Shown here: piece by piece, positions 57,367 through 64,000 of the stretch | Layout: every line of letters starts with the position of its first letter | Position numbering within the stretch: position 1 is the stretch's first letter | Source of the DNA: an uncultured Lachnospiraceae bacterium | Lineage (GTDB): Bacteria; Bacillota; Clostridia; Lachnospirales; Lachnospiraceae | Assembly (NCBI GenBank): GCA_947591155.1 | Contig: CANQDA010000008.1 | Location: 1-64,000, forward strand | Length of the DNA stretch: 64,000 bases | Direction: 5' to 3' | The notes under the pieces: model-generated | Told to the model about the DNA's origin: nothing | Database searches by the model: none | The model's input: only the letters and a program-made list of their open reading frames with translations | Position numbers and translations under genes: made by a program

Positions 57367-57753
57367 TTATGCTGTTGGCGCAGTACCGTTAATGGCCTGC
57401 AAGTTGTTGTTCTGTTGGAAGCATATATTCCCGAGTAACCTGAAGCTCCCACCTGTTGCGGAGGTCTGCACAACCGTGCTGTATTTCGTCCTGGTTCTTA
57501 AAGTTCCAGCTGTCATTTGGTTTCCATTGCACAAAAGCAAAGGATATGTTACAGTTCCTTGCCCTATTGTTACCACTACCGGAGCGCCAACAATCGCATC
57601 CGCAGGAATCGCCTGTGCAATAACCAGACAATATTTGTCTCCGCTTTCGTAGCTTCCCGCTGGAATATTCACTGTCAATACTCCTGTTGCATATGTGACC
57701 GCCTGTGAGATAATCAAGTTGGGGCAAAGTTTACAAATATTTTTGCAAGCCAT
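57367..57753 (-). CDS. Cys-containing beta-rich structural protein
   Basis: 128 residues from ATG 57753 (GGGGG upstream): MACKNICKLCPNLIISQAVT, then VLTVNIPAGSYESGDKYCLV and TKYSTVVQTSATGGSFRLLG. Typical of phage surface/tip proteins with a short Cys cluster and beta sandwich. Overlaps the RHH gene by adjacent stop. Role unknown. Confidence 0.5.
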   Translation of the reverse strand: MACKNICKLCPNLIISQAVTYATGVLTVNIPAGSYESGDKYCLVIAQAIPADAIVGAPVVVTIGQGTVTYPLLLCNGNQMTAGTLRTRTKYSTVVQTSATGGSFRLLGNICFQQNNNLQAINGTAPTA

Positions 57754-57754
57754 A

Positions 57755-57943
57755 TTATTTCCCCCTATCTGACAAAACAACTTTTTCAAGGACTGAAACT
57801 TTCCCTTTCAATTCTGCGACATCTTCACGAATAGCGTGGTCTGTTCCTCCAAACGGAGCAAATCCAAAGATAAGCATTATTAAAATTACAGCCCAGTAAC
57901 CATCATCCCAAAAATCATTTTTCGTTTCGATTTCTTTTTCCAT
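57755..57943 (-). CDS. Small WW-motif hydrophobic protein
   Basis: 62 residues: MEKEIETKNDFWDDGYWAVI, then LIMLIFGFAPFGGTDHAIRE and a coiled-coil tail (DVAELKGKVSVLEKVVLSDR). WDDGYWAVILIMLIFGF parallels DGWWAIIIFALIFGWG in the next gene, so the two share a hydrophobic module. Confidence 0.5.
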   Translation of the reverse strand: MEKEIETKNDFWDDGYWAVILIMLIFGFAPFGGTDHAIREDVAELKGKVSVLEKVVLSDRGK

Positions 57944-58029
57944 ATTTATTTTCTCCTTATCAATCGATAAGGGGTAGGAAAACCCACCCCTTAGAAATAA
58001 TCAGCCTTCTAATCGGCGAGTTTTCAATC

Positions 58030-58905
58030 TTAGCAGCATCCTGCATTAGCAGTCTGATAACCACCGCACCCACAGCTATTTGCCGGAACGTAAGGATAAC
58101 CGAACGCTGAAGCATAAGGACTGCAGGTCAAATAGGCTGGAACGGCAGTAGGTCTAAGCTGCTGAATGAGGTAAGCATTCTGCGCTTGCTGGCTTGCGGA
58201 AAGTCTAAGAGCCTGATTCTCACTCTGCAAAGTAGAGATTTTATCCTGGCACATATAGTCAAGGATTGCGCGGCTATTGGCATTCTGATTTTCAATAATG
58301 TCTCTTGTCGCATTCTGGATTGTGTTCCTGGTATCGCAAGCCTGTGTGGACAGATTGTAGTTAATCTGCGCCATAGTCTGCTGCGCATCACAGCAACATC
58401 CTGCAATCTGAGTCTGCAAAGCATTCTGATTCTGCAAAGCAACAATGTTCTGTGCATTTGCTGTTTGCATATTGGAAATGTTCATTGCATTCAAAGACTG
58501 CTGCAGTGCATTTGTGTTGTTATTTCCCTGTGCGGCGATTTCCGCAAAACCCTGGCACAAGGTATTCTGAATACCGGAGAAACCATTCAGCATACCAGTA
58601 TTCATGGCATAAAATCCGTCACACAAGCCGGACTGCACGCCTCTTACGGCATTTTCCAAGCTCTGGAAATTCATATCCTGGCACAGCTCGCCTCTTGTAA
58701 GGCTTCCGCTTTCACCGCCAGAACCGTTTCCACCGCCGAATCCGCCGTATCCACCTCTTCCCCACCCAAAAATCAGGGCGAAGATGATAATTGCCCACCA
58801 ACCATCTCCACCAAACAAGCCATTGCCACTGCCGTTTCCGGCACCTGTGGTGGAAATAGGTGCAAGAGGAACTGAATAAGGAACTCCACAACTACCTTCG
58901 AACAT
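58030..58905 (-). CDS. Gly-rich/hydrophobic phage structural protein
   Basis: 291 residues from ATG 58905 (AGGAGG upstream): MFEGSCGVPYSVPLAPISTT, Gly-rich with the hydrophobic GGDGWWAIIIFALIFGWGRG, followed by a long Asn/Gln-rich helical region (LCQDMNFQSLENAVRGVQSG, QTQIAGCCCDAQQTMAQINY, IQNATRDIIENQNANSRAI) and a Cys/Tyr-rich C-terminus (YVPANSCGCGGYQTANAGCC). Gut phages carry such proteins in the capsid/tail region. Function unknown. Confidence 0.5.
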   Translation of the reverse strand: MFEGSCGVPYSVPLAPISTTGAGNGSGNGLFGGDGWWAIIIFALIFGWGRGGYGGFGGGNGSGGESGSLTRGELCQDMNFQSLENAVRGVQSGLCDGFYAMNTGMLNGFSGIQNTLCQGFAEIAAQGNNNTNALQQSLNAMNISNMQTANAQNIVALQNQNALQTQIAGCCCDAQQTMAQINYNLSTQACDTRNTIQNATRDIIENQNANSRAILDYMCQDKISTLQSENQALRLSASQQAQNAYLIQQLRPTAVPAYLTCSPYASAFGYPYVPANSCGCGGYQTANAGCC

Positions 58906-58982
58906 TTTATGTCCTCCTATTGTTATATTTACAAATAGGGGGAACCGGTTTTTCTGTGCGCACAACCCTAAAATGTACGAAT

Positions 58983-59216
58983 TTACATCATTCCGAAATG
59001 GCTCATAATCATGTTTTGCACCTGCTGTGGAGTCGTATTATTTTCCCTGCAGAGGTTTTCCGCCATGTTTTTTAGCCCGGCAGAATCTCCTCTCCTATAC
59101 ATGTCCACTGCATTTCTAGCCATCGGATTCTTCATGACTTCACTGTTATTCATAACATTTTGCATAAAAGCTTGAGGGTTTTGTAACGCTTGTAATACAC
59201 CTAATGGATTACTCAT
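58983..59216 (-). CDS. Small helical structural-region protein
   Basis: 77 residues: MSNPLGVLQALQNPQAFMQN, then VDMYRRGDSAGLKNMAENLC and QQVQNMIMSHFGMM. Overlaps the next gene by 8 nt. Recurrent in Clostridia phage late operons, unknown function. Confidence 0.5.
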   Translation of the reverse strand: MSNPLGVLQALQNPQAFMQNVMNNSEVMKNPMARNAVDMYRRGDSAGLKNMAENLCRENNTTPQQVQNMIMSHFGMM

Positions 59217-59694
59217 CTGAACCTACCTCCTTTTTCGTTTTACTCGGAACGGAGGCTTGTCTGGATATTGCTTTTTCCATCTTATCCAGACGTTCAGAAA
59301 TGTCATCAAACCGTTTCATAAATGCCTTGGTATAATCTTCTTTTGTCTCTTCCTTTTCTTTTGCTTCTTGTGCTACAGGCTTAAAACTTACCGGAACAAT
59401 AGTTCCGTTCGGAGACCATGCCCTTGCCTGTATTTCCGACATGTCGTTCTTTGCGAAAATAGCCCATTTCCCATCCATAGGAACATCGTTTGCAGTGATT
59501 TCAGAAAAATCATTTACATATCTTCCTACCATCTGTGGCTGCTGCTGGATGTATTGCATTTGAATAGGCTGTTGTGCCTGCTGCAACGTATTCTGGTACT
59601 GGTTCTGCAACTGCGCCATCCTATCCTGCACGGGCTGCTGATATGGCATCATATTGTTATAAGGCATCTGCTGATAATACGGATTGTATGGCAT
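59209..59694 (-). CDS. Gln-rich structural-region protein
   Basis: 161 residues: MPYNPYYQQMPYNNMMPYQQ, then LQNQYQNTLQQAQQPIQMQY, a conserved block VGRYVNDFSEITANDVPMDG, KWAIFAKNDMSEIQARAWSP and a coiled-coil C-terminus. The centre (DF.EI.ANDVPMDG...F.K) is found in many Firmicutes phages. Role unknown; probably a virion or assembly protein. Confidence 0.55.
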   Translation of the reverse strand: MPYNPYYQQMPYNNMMPYQQPVQDRMAQLQNQYQNTLQQAQQPIQMQYIQQQPQMVGRYVNDFSEITANDVPMDGKWAIFAKNDMSEIQARAWSPNGTIVPVSFKPVAQEAKEKEETKEDYTKAFMKRFDDISERLDKMEKAISRQASVPSKTKKEVGSDE

Positions 59695-59794
59695 AAAGCG
59701 TACCTCCCTTGCTTTTTCTAATTACATTGTAAGGCTGATACGCTTCTCCTTAAAGGACACCTATTCGCCATAAAATGGTCACATTTTGGACACC

Positions 59795-60040
59795 TTATAT
59801 ATATTGAAATTCGGTTTCCACACAAACCTTTGAAATTTTCTTTTTCACTTTCTTGTTAATCCTATAAGCGGTCTTACTGCTTATGTTCATCTCTTCTGCC
59901 GCCTGTTCCAGCGTATAGTATTTGGAGCGCAACAGGAACAATTCTTTCTCCTGTTCCGTAAAGTTGCACTCCTCCAAAAACATGGAAATCTCTTTCTTGG
60001 TAAAATCACATACCCTGATCTGCTTGATTCTTTCTGCCAT
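59795..60040 (-). CDS. Sigma70 region 4-like HTH regulator
   Basis: 81 residues: MAERIKQIRVCDFTKKEISM, then FTEQEKELFLLRSKYYTLEQ, AAEEMNISSKTAYRINKKVK, KKISKV. Region 4/LuxR-like HTH with no sigma region 2. Probably a late-gene or regulatory DNA-binding protein. Confidence 0.7.
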   Translation of the reverse strand: MAERIKQIRVCDFTKKEISMFLEECNFTEQEKELFLLRSKYYTLEQAAEEMNISSKTAYRINKKVKKKISKVCVETEFQYI

Positions 60041-60065
60041 TCCACCGACCTCCCTTTCAGTGGAA

Positions 60066-60362
60066 TCACATGGGAATGAATCCGTTTAACAGAAAACCGA
60101 TGATCCCGCCGACAATCGTTGTGATAATGCACACAACAACAGTCTCATACCGTTTTCCCGGCTTCTCTTTGATTTCCTTCACGTCCCTGGATATTTCATC
60201 CAGCTTAGACATAACTCCCTGTATGTCCTTCCCGTTTAGCGCCAGATTGACCTTGAATTCCTCAAACCTGTTGAAAAATTCTTTGTGGGTAACCTGATTT
60301 CTTTTGCTATCCTCTTCTAGCGCCTTTATTCTGTTTTCGTTTAGGCAAGTTTCACACGCCAT
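60066..60362 (-). CDS. XhlA-like holin-associated membrane protein
   Basis: 98 residues: MACETCLNENRIKALEEDSK, a coiled-coil (VTHKEFFNRFEEFKVNLALN, SKLDEISRDVKEIKEKPGKR) and a C-terminal membrane helix (TVVVCIITTIVGGIIGFLLN). Matches the haemolysin XhlA layout, associated with cell lysis. Together with Hol44 and amidase it completes a lysis set spread over 9 kb. Confidence 0.65.
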   Translation of the reverse strand: MACETCLNENRIKALEEDSKRNQVTHKEFFNRFEEFKVNLALNGKDIQGVMSKLDEISRDVKEIKEKPGKRYETVVVCIITTIVGGIIGFLLNGFIPM

Positions 60363-60399
60363 ACGTTTCACCTCGCCGTCTTTCTCTCTCCCGGGCAAA

Positions 60400-60483
60400 G
60401 TAAAGATGTACGCTCCCCTGCCACACTCTCATGCGCACCCCTGCGGCACGGCGGGAGGTTACCGCGCCACGCACCGTCTTTAC
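60400..60483. other. GC-rich structured intergenic element
   Basis: 84 nt bounded by a perfect 7-bp stem GTAAAGA/TCTTTAC (60400-60406/60477-60483) with inner 4-bp TGCG/CGTA and a TGCC(G/A)CA type stem. More GC-rich than the flanks. Tested by eye as a tRNA: acceptor length fits but there is no T-arm or anticodon arm. Not a hammerhead. Function unknown. Confidence 0.5.
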
Positions 60484-60825
60484 TTATACAATTCTTGCAA
60501 CTGGAATAATTCCACGAAGATAACTCGCAGGAGTTGCGGAAGATTCATAGGAAACGGACGTTCCGTTTTCCGACCAACTCATTGCACCTTCCCTACCCTG
60601 CTTGTCATAGTGGTATTTTGCGATTCTAAGCGCAATTCTTTTGTATCTCTTAAGTGCCATATCTTGGATTCTGTCATGCTCCGCATCGTCCTCGAATCCG
60701 TGCGGACACATTTCATTGCAGATTTCCTCGATGGCATCTTCTATGAGCGAACGCAGGAAAGAATCCATTTCCGGCACATAGTCCGGTTTTGCGTATTCAA
60801 TTAAGGATTGCAAAAGTTCATCCAT
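60484..60825 (-). CDS. Head-tail connector (gp6/YqbG-like) protein
   Basis: 113 residues: MDELLQSLIEYAKPDYVPEM, then FLRSLIEDAIEEICNEMCPH and MALKRYKRIALRIAKYHYDK, SWSENGTSVSYESSATPASY. Matches the DUF6706/gp6-like connector pattern. Start uncertain. Follows the capsid genes as expected. Confidence 0.75.
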   Translation of the reverse strand: MDELLQSLIEYAKPDYVPEMDSFLRSLIEDAIEEICNEMCPHGFEDDAEHDRIQDMALKRYKRIALRIAKYHYDKQGREGAMSWSENGTSVSYESSATPASYLRGIIPVARIV

Positions 60826-60843
60826 TCCTGCCACCGCCCTTTC

Positions 60844-61110
60844 TTACTGCTTATCCAGGAATTCCTCAATTACGTCATTCTTAATGACTTTTGTAATTGT
60901 AAACCCAAGTTTTTCCGCTTTCTTCTTGATGTCTTTCACGGTCATGAGCTCCAATTCTTCCCTTGAAAGCTTTGGATCCTCTTCCGTTTCAAATGTGATA
61001 TCGGAATCAGAAAAGGGAAGCGGTTCACGCTCCCCTTCCTGATCTTCCGGCACTTCCTGCCCGGCTTCATAGTACACGCCGTTATGGTTTACCTTATACG
61101 GATATTTCAT
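60844..61110 (-). CDS. Small capsid-region protein with SAP/HeH-like C-terminus
   Basis: 88 residues: MKYPYKVNHNGVYYEAGQEV, acidic linker, then a helix-extended-helix (LSREELELMTVKDIKKKAEK, FTITKVIKNDVIEEFLDKQ), reading as a SAP/LEM-type DNA-binding fold. Common directly after the major capsid gene. RBS GGAGGAG. Confidence 0.65.
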   Translation of the reverse strand: MKYPYKVNHNGVYYEAGQEVPEDQEGEREPLPFSDSDITFETEEDPKLSREELELMTVKDIKKKAEKLGFTITKVIKNDVIEEFLDKQ

Positions 61111-61130
61111 GGAGTTTCTCCTCCCTGTTT

Positions 61131-62216
61131 TTACTCGCCCTTTACGTCAATGACATAGGTGCTGTCCAGTCCCTCGTAGGAAGGGATCACCATCTGGGAA
61201 ACGCTGGTCAATACGCTTACGGGAGGACCCGCCTCCGTCTTTACGGCGACTGCGATTCTGCCGTCATACATGGACACATCCACATTGGGATTCCCAAGCA
61301 GAGTTCTTTCCTCTGGGGTTACGCCGTAATAGGTGTTTCCAAGAATGTTGCTACCGATGATTGTGACCTTATTGTCTGGGAAGAACTTCTTCTCCGTTCC
61401 ATCAAAATCAACATACATCTTGTCATAACGCACCACCCGAAGCCCCGTCATCCTCTCAAATGCGCTGATTGCGGAATTTTCGTCCATGAAATCAACAGTC
61501 CTGCCGGAAGAGGTAATGACGGCGTTCTTGATCTGTTCGCTTGCCACAAGGTAATTCAGCGTTACGCTGTTCATCAGGGCAAAACGAGGAATCACACCGA
61601 TGCTCTTCAAGTAAGTGGTGGCTTCCTGGATATCATTAAGTGGCTTTGCCTGGTCAGCCTTATCCCATGTATTGCCAGTAACCTTCATGTAATGCTTAGA
61701 GGCATAGGTTCCATCAGGGTCATAGTTGATCGTGCGGATAATGTTATCGCTTGAGCCTTTTCCAGTACCGATGGTGATGATCGGCTTACCTTCCTGGGTT
61801 GCCAGCAGCTGCATACGCATTACTTCTGCGGCGATTTCTGCGGCATCCAACAGTTTATTGGTATCGTCATAGATGGACTCCAGGATTTCCTGCACATAAG
61901 GACTATTGGAATCCTGCACGTCCTGAATCTTCATCATGTCCTCTTCCTTGACCTGCATACTCTCACGGAAGAACAGCATGGTCTGCTCTTCCTCAACGAA
62001 CCCTTCCCTGGTTCTGATCATAGGGATGGCGTCAAGGCTAGAAGGCATTAAAATGGCGTTCAGTCCTTTGTGGGTCTTCAACCACTTGACGGAACGCCCA
62101 TTCTTCTTTTTGTTGGGGAAAAACACCGGGCCAACAAAGGCTTCTCTGTTGCTCGGATTTTCTGTACGGTTCAGAGCCACCGCACGGGCACTGAAAATAT
62201 CAGTAATCTGTAACAT
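61131..62216 (-). CDS. Major capsid protein (gpE-like)
   Basis: 361 residues; ATG 62216 with AAGGAG upstream. MLQITDIFSARAVALNRTEN, PSNREAFVGPVFFPNKKKNG, LNAILMPSSLDAIPMIRTRE, FRESMQVKEED, LKSIGVIPRFALMNSVTLNY and C-terminal LTSVSQMVIPSYEGLDSTYV: PF03864-like major capsid protein E (HK97 fold). Copy E of the leader lies directly upstream. Confidence 0.9.
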   Translation of the reverse strand: MLQITDIFSARAVALNRTENPSNREAFVGPVFFPNKKKNGRSVKWLKTHKGLNAILMPSSLDAIPMIRTREGFVEEEQTMLFFRESMQVKEEDMMKIQDVQDSNSPYVQEILESIYDDTNKLLDAAEIAAEVMRMQLLATQEGKPIITIGTGKGSSDNIIRTINYDPDGTYASKHYMKVTGNTWDKADQAKPLNDIQEATTYLKSIGVIPRFALMNSVTLNYLVASEQIKNAVITSSGRTVDFMDENSAISAFERMTGLRVVRYDKMYVDFDGTEKKFFPDNKVTIIGSNILGNTYYGVTPEERTLLGNPNVDVSMYDGRIAVAVKTEAGPPVSVLTSVSQMVIPSYEGLDSTYVIDVKGE

Positions 62217-62229
62217 GGTTCTCCTTTCT

Positions 62230-62278
62230 ACCCCGTAGCTTTTAGGGGTCAGCGACAAAATCCTAATTTTGCCGGTTA
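62230..62278 (-). other. Structured leader element, copy E (upstream of major capsid)
   Basis: Coding-strand GGCAAAAT/ATTTTGTC with G.U second pair, then GCTGACC, an ACCCC/GGGGT stem with TAAAAGCTAC loop, then AGAAAGGAG. Preceded by a terminator-like AGCG/CGCT hairpin at the end of the previous gene. Confidence 0.75.
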
Positions 62279-62299
62279 TTGCATTTTAAGATTTAAGTT

Positions 62300-63088
62300 T
62301 CAAAATAGCGTTGCTGCGCTAAAATCAATAGTGAATAATTCTTCCTTTGTACTCACGTCAAACACCTTTACCTTGTTGCCATCAGTACAGTTCTCAATGC
62401 GTATTACAAGATAAGGGTCATCCTTGTTTGGCGTGAAATTGCTCCCAGCAGTAAATTCATCACCGCTCAAGCTTCCACCAACATGGAGTTCCTTATCGTA
62501 GTATTGCTCGCTGAACTGAACAGGGAAATAGTGACCGTTCCTTTGTCCATCTGGGTACGTATCGTACTTCTCAACATTCTTTATCTTTCCAGTCGGTTTT
62601 CCAGTAGTTCCATCCCATGAGATTTTTACATCTGCACCTATGAGATTAAGCACCGTTTTCCCGCCGTTCGCTTTTCCAAGGTCTGTATCCAGCGGAGGGA
62701 TTACAACCGGGCCATTCAAGGTAGCTTCCTTAAATCGAAGCGTGATGATTTCCTCGTCATCGCATTCAAACTTAAATCCGCTTTCCTGGCTGGACACCCT
62801 AAGTACCCATTCATTATCAACTTCCTTTGTCACGCCACCGTTCTTGATTCCAGTACAAGTTATTTCCTTACCCTTGTACTTGTCCCCTAAAACTGTTGGA
62901 AAGAAATTTCCTTTTTGCTCTTCCGGGTTATTGCTGAAATCCTTATAGTCGCTTATGTATTTCAATTCGCCGACCACGGTTCCATCAATCAAAACCTTCG
63001 TATCCGGTGTGACCATATCACTGGCCGTCTTGTCTCCGATTAGGGGCTGATTCACATCGGGGACTGAAATTGTATCAGCCCCAATTAT
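62300..63088 (-). CDS. Frameshift extension of decoration protein (two-repeat beta domain)
   Basis: Open frame -1 relative to the decoration gene, with no RBS and no ATG near its start; the first internal GTG (63055) is weak. The fusion would read DQGK-IIGADTISVPDVNQPL, then two related domains of about 95 residues (GTVVGELKYISDYKDFSNNP ... LRFKEATL, and GKPTGKIKNVEKYDTYPDGQ ... IDFSAATLF). Expected fusion length about 387 residues. Likely projects from the capsid for surface binding. Confidence 0.72.
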   Translation of the reverse strand: MIGADTISVPDVNQPLIGDKTASDMVTPDTKVLIDGTVVGELKYISDYKDFSNNPEEQKGNFFPTVLGDKYKGKEITCTGIKNGGVTKEVDNEWVLRVSSQESGFKFECDDEEIITLRFKEATLNGPVVIPPLDTDLGKANGGKTVLNLIGADVKISWDGTTGKPTGKIKNVEKYDTYPDGQRNGHYFPVQFSEQYYDKELHVGGSLSGDEFTAGSNFTPNKDDPYLVIRIENCTDGNKVKVFDVSTKEELFTIDFSAATLF

Positions 63089-63094
63089 TTTCCC
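63043..63094 (-). promoter_or_regulatory. -1 ribosomal frameshift signal
   Basis: Slippery heptamer G GGA AAA (63088-63094) in the reading frame of the decoration gene, followed at once by its TAA. After a 5-nt spacer, a perfect 9-bp stem GGGGCTGAT/ATCAGCCCC (63074-63082/63043-63051) with a 22-nt loop. Type and spacing as in lambda G-GT. Confidence 0.8.
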
Positions 63095-63462
63095 TGGTCT
63101 TCCTCAAATGTGATCTGCGGGAACAGTTCCTCCAGCGCAGTATCATAGGAAAGACCGGAATGCGCAGCCGCCACCGTCTTATTGATGTAAGCTTTCCGCA
63201 GAAGGGCACCATCCGGGTTATCCTCATACGCATCATGAAGCAGAATGCCCCACGCACCAGTCCAAGGAGTTTCTTTTACTGGAACACCCTTGTTGTCAAT
63301 CGGAGTACCAGCCTTTACAATCTTCTTCCCGGTTTCCTTGTCCACATCTTCAATGCTTGTGAAATCAATCGTCATGGGAACCGCCTCAAAGGGCGCACGA
63401 TTCAGGATTTCAACATCCCCGCCAACACTGACGGAAACAATCTTTCTTTCACCTCTTGCCAT
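63085..63462 (-). CDS. Head decoration protein
   Basis: 125 residues: MARGERKIVSVSVGGDVEIL, NRAPFEAVPMTIDFTSIEDV, TGAWGILLHDAYEDNPDGAL, YINKTVAAAHSGLSYDTALE. Between scaffold and major capsid genes, it resembles small head decoration/capsid-stabilising proteins. Ends at a frameshift site (see 62300-63088). Confidence 0.6.
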   Translation of the reverse strand: MARGERKIVSVSVGGDVEILNRAPFEAVPMTIDFTSIEDVDKETGKKIVKAGTPIDNKGVPVKETPWTGAWGILLHDAYEDNPDGALLRKAYINKTVAAAHSGLSYDTALEELFPQITFEEDQGK

Positions 63463-63465
63463 TGT

Positions 63466-64000
63466 TTAAAAACCTCCTACCATGAAATTTTTGAGACTGT
63501 TTGTGTCAACCGACACGTTTTTCTTTGCTACTTTTCTTGCCAGCTCTTCCGCAAGTGAATCCTTTCCAGGTTCACCGCTTCCAGCCTTAATGTCAGGTCT
63601 GTCCTTAAGCGCCTGGTTATAGGCAGCTTTCTTGATGGCTTCGATATGGCTCGCAATGTTTTTGCGGAAAGCATCTTTGTCGCCTTTCGCTTCTGCCTCT
63701 GCCGTTGACTTGGCAAGCGCTTCATCCATTCCGATGCTCTTACCGCCCCAGAATGAGGTGTTGTCGATAATGGCCATCCTTTCTTCCAGTTCCTTGATGC
63801 GATTGTCCTTTGCTTCGTCTGCTTCCTTCTTTGCGGCGGCTTCCTGGTCTTCTGCGCTCATTTTTTCACGCAACTGCTTTTTGGAATCTGCGGCTTCCTT
63901 GGAATACTTGTCGCTAAGATTCTTGTACTTTGCGGAATTCGCCCGTTCCTGGGCAAGCTGTGCAAGCAGTTCTTCCACTGTCGGCGTATTTTCTTTTGTT
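63466..64000 (-). CDS. DUF4355 scaffolding protein, 5' end beyond the window
   Basis: At least 178 codons, continuing past the edge. ENTPTVEELLAQLAQERANS, a coiled coil (KYSKEAADSKKQLREKMSAE), the conserved FWGGKSIGMDEALAKSTAEA and C-terminal ARKVAKKNVSVDTNSLKNFM. Typical DUF4355 phage scaffold. The start codon is out of view or at the very edge; a GTG at 63978 is not preferred because upstream in-frame residues fit the family. Confidence 0.85.
   Translation of the reverse strand, partial: TKENTPTVEELLAQLAQERANSAKYKNLSDKYSKEAADSKKQLREKMSAEDQEAAAKKEADEAKDNRIKELEERMAIIDNTSFWGGKSIGMDEALAKSTAEAEAKGDKDAFRKNIASHIEAIKKAAYNQALKDRPDIKAGSGEPGKDSLAEELARKVAKKNVSVDTNSLKNFMVGGF

Noticed and set aside
60400..60483. 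tRNA gene
   Set aside because: 7-bp acceptor-like stem and about 84 nt length fit, but no T-arm, D-arm or anticodon loop could be formed and no CCA-compatible end exists.

Overview
The window is part of a temperate, tailed (siphovirus-like) phage or prophage of a low-GC Gram-positive host, most likely a gut Clostridium/Lachnospiraceae-type bacterium. Evidence: strong AGGAGG ribosome sites, lambda-type modular order, Hol44-like holin, Amidase_3 endolysin, DUF4355 scaffold, XkdX-like tail protein, a LexA/S24-type repressor facing a Cro-like gene, and many short overlapping early genes of the kind common in Firmicutes phages. Terminase, portal and integrase are not in view, so the element runs past both edges. 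Layout: (1) 26.1 kb down to 1, minus strand: early operon, starting at a TTGACA-N17-TATAAT promoter next to the repressor. It holds an antirepressor, a lytic transglycosylase, SSB, an SbcC/Rad50-like ATPase, a RecT-like protein, an SPFH membrane protein, methyltransferases, many small Zn-ribbon proteins and, at the edge, a replication initiation protein with 11-residue repeats. An IS200/IS605 element (tnpA+tnpB) sits inside one early gene. (2) 26.3-27.2 kb, plus strand: the repressor. (3) 64.0 down to 27.2 kb, minus strand: late operon with scaffold, decoration protein and a probable -1 frameshift extension, major capsid protein, connectors, lysis genes, tail terminator, major tail protein, tail chaperones, tape measure, distal tail protein, S74-type tail spike, and a diversity-generating retroelement (DGR) at the tail tip. 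Accessory cassettes (five antirepressors in all, two metallopeptidases, HNH nucleases, lipoprotein and membrane morons, RHH regulators) are interleaved among the structural genes.

Standout systems: (a) a complete DGR: reverse transcriptase, template repeat and variable repeat, with all 12 TR/VR differences falling at template adenines; (b) five consecutive 25-29 bp hairpins with 60-110 nt loops at 18.94-19.71 kb, whose imperfect pairs are almost all G.U only on the transcribed minus strand, indicating a large structured RNA; (c) five copies of one small structured leader upstream of the capsid, major tail, tape-measure and distal-tail genes, each with a wobble-type pair at the same position (G.U or A.C); (d) a slippery heptamer plus 9-bp stem that should fuse a decoration protein to a two-repeat beta-rich extension; (e) a pair of plus-strand GU-containing hairpins near 24.3 kb.

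How it works together: the repressor and Cro-like protein compete at three CTTC...GAAG operators; the antirepressors probably tune induction; the early operon replicates and recombines DNA; the late operon builds the virion; the DGR diversifies the tail-tip receptor-binding protein. Functions are inferred from sequence motifs read by eye; no database search was possible.
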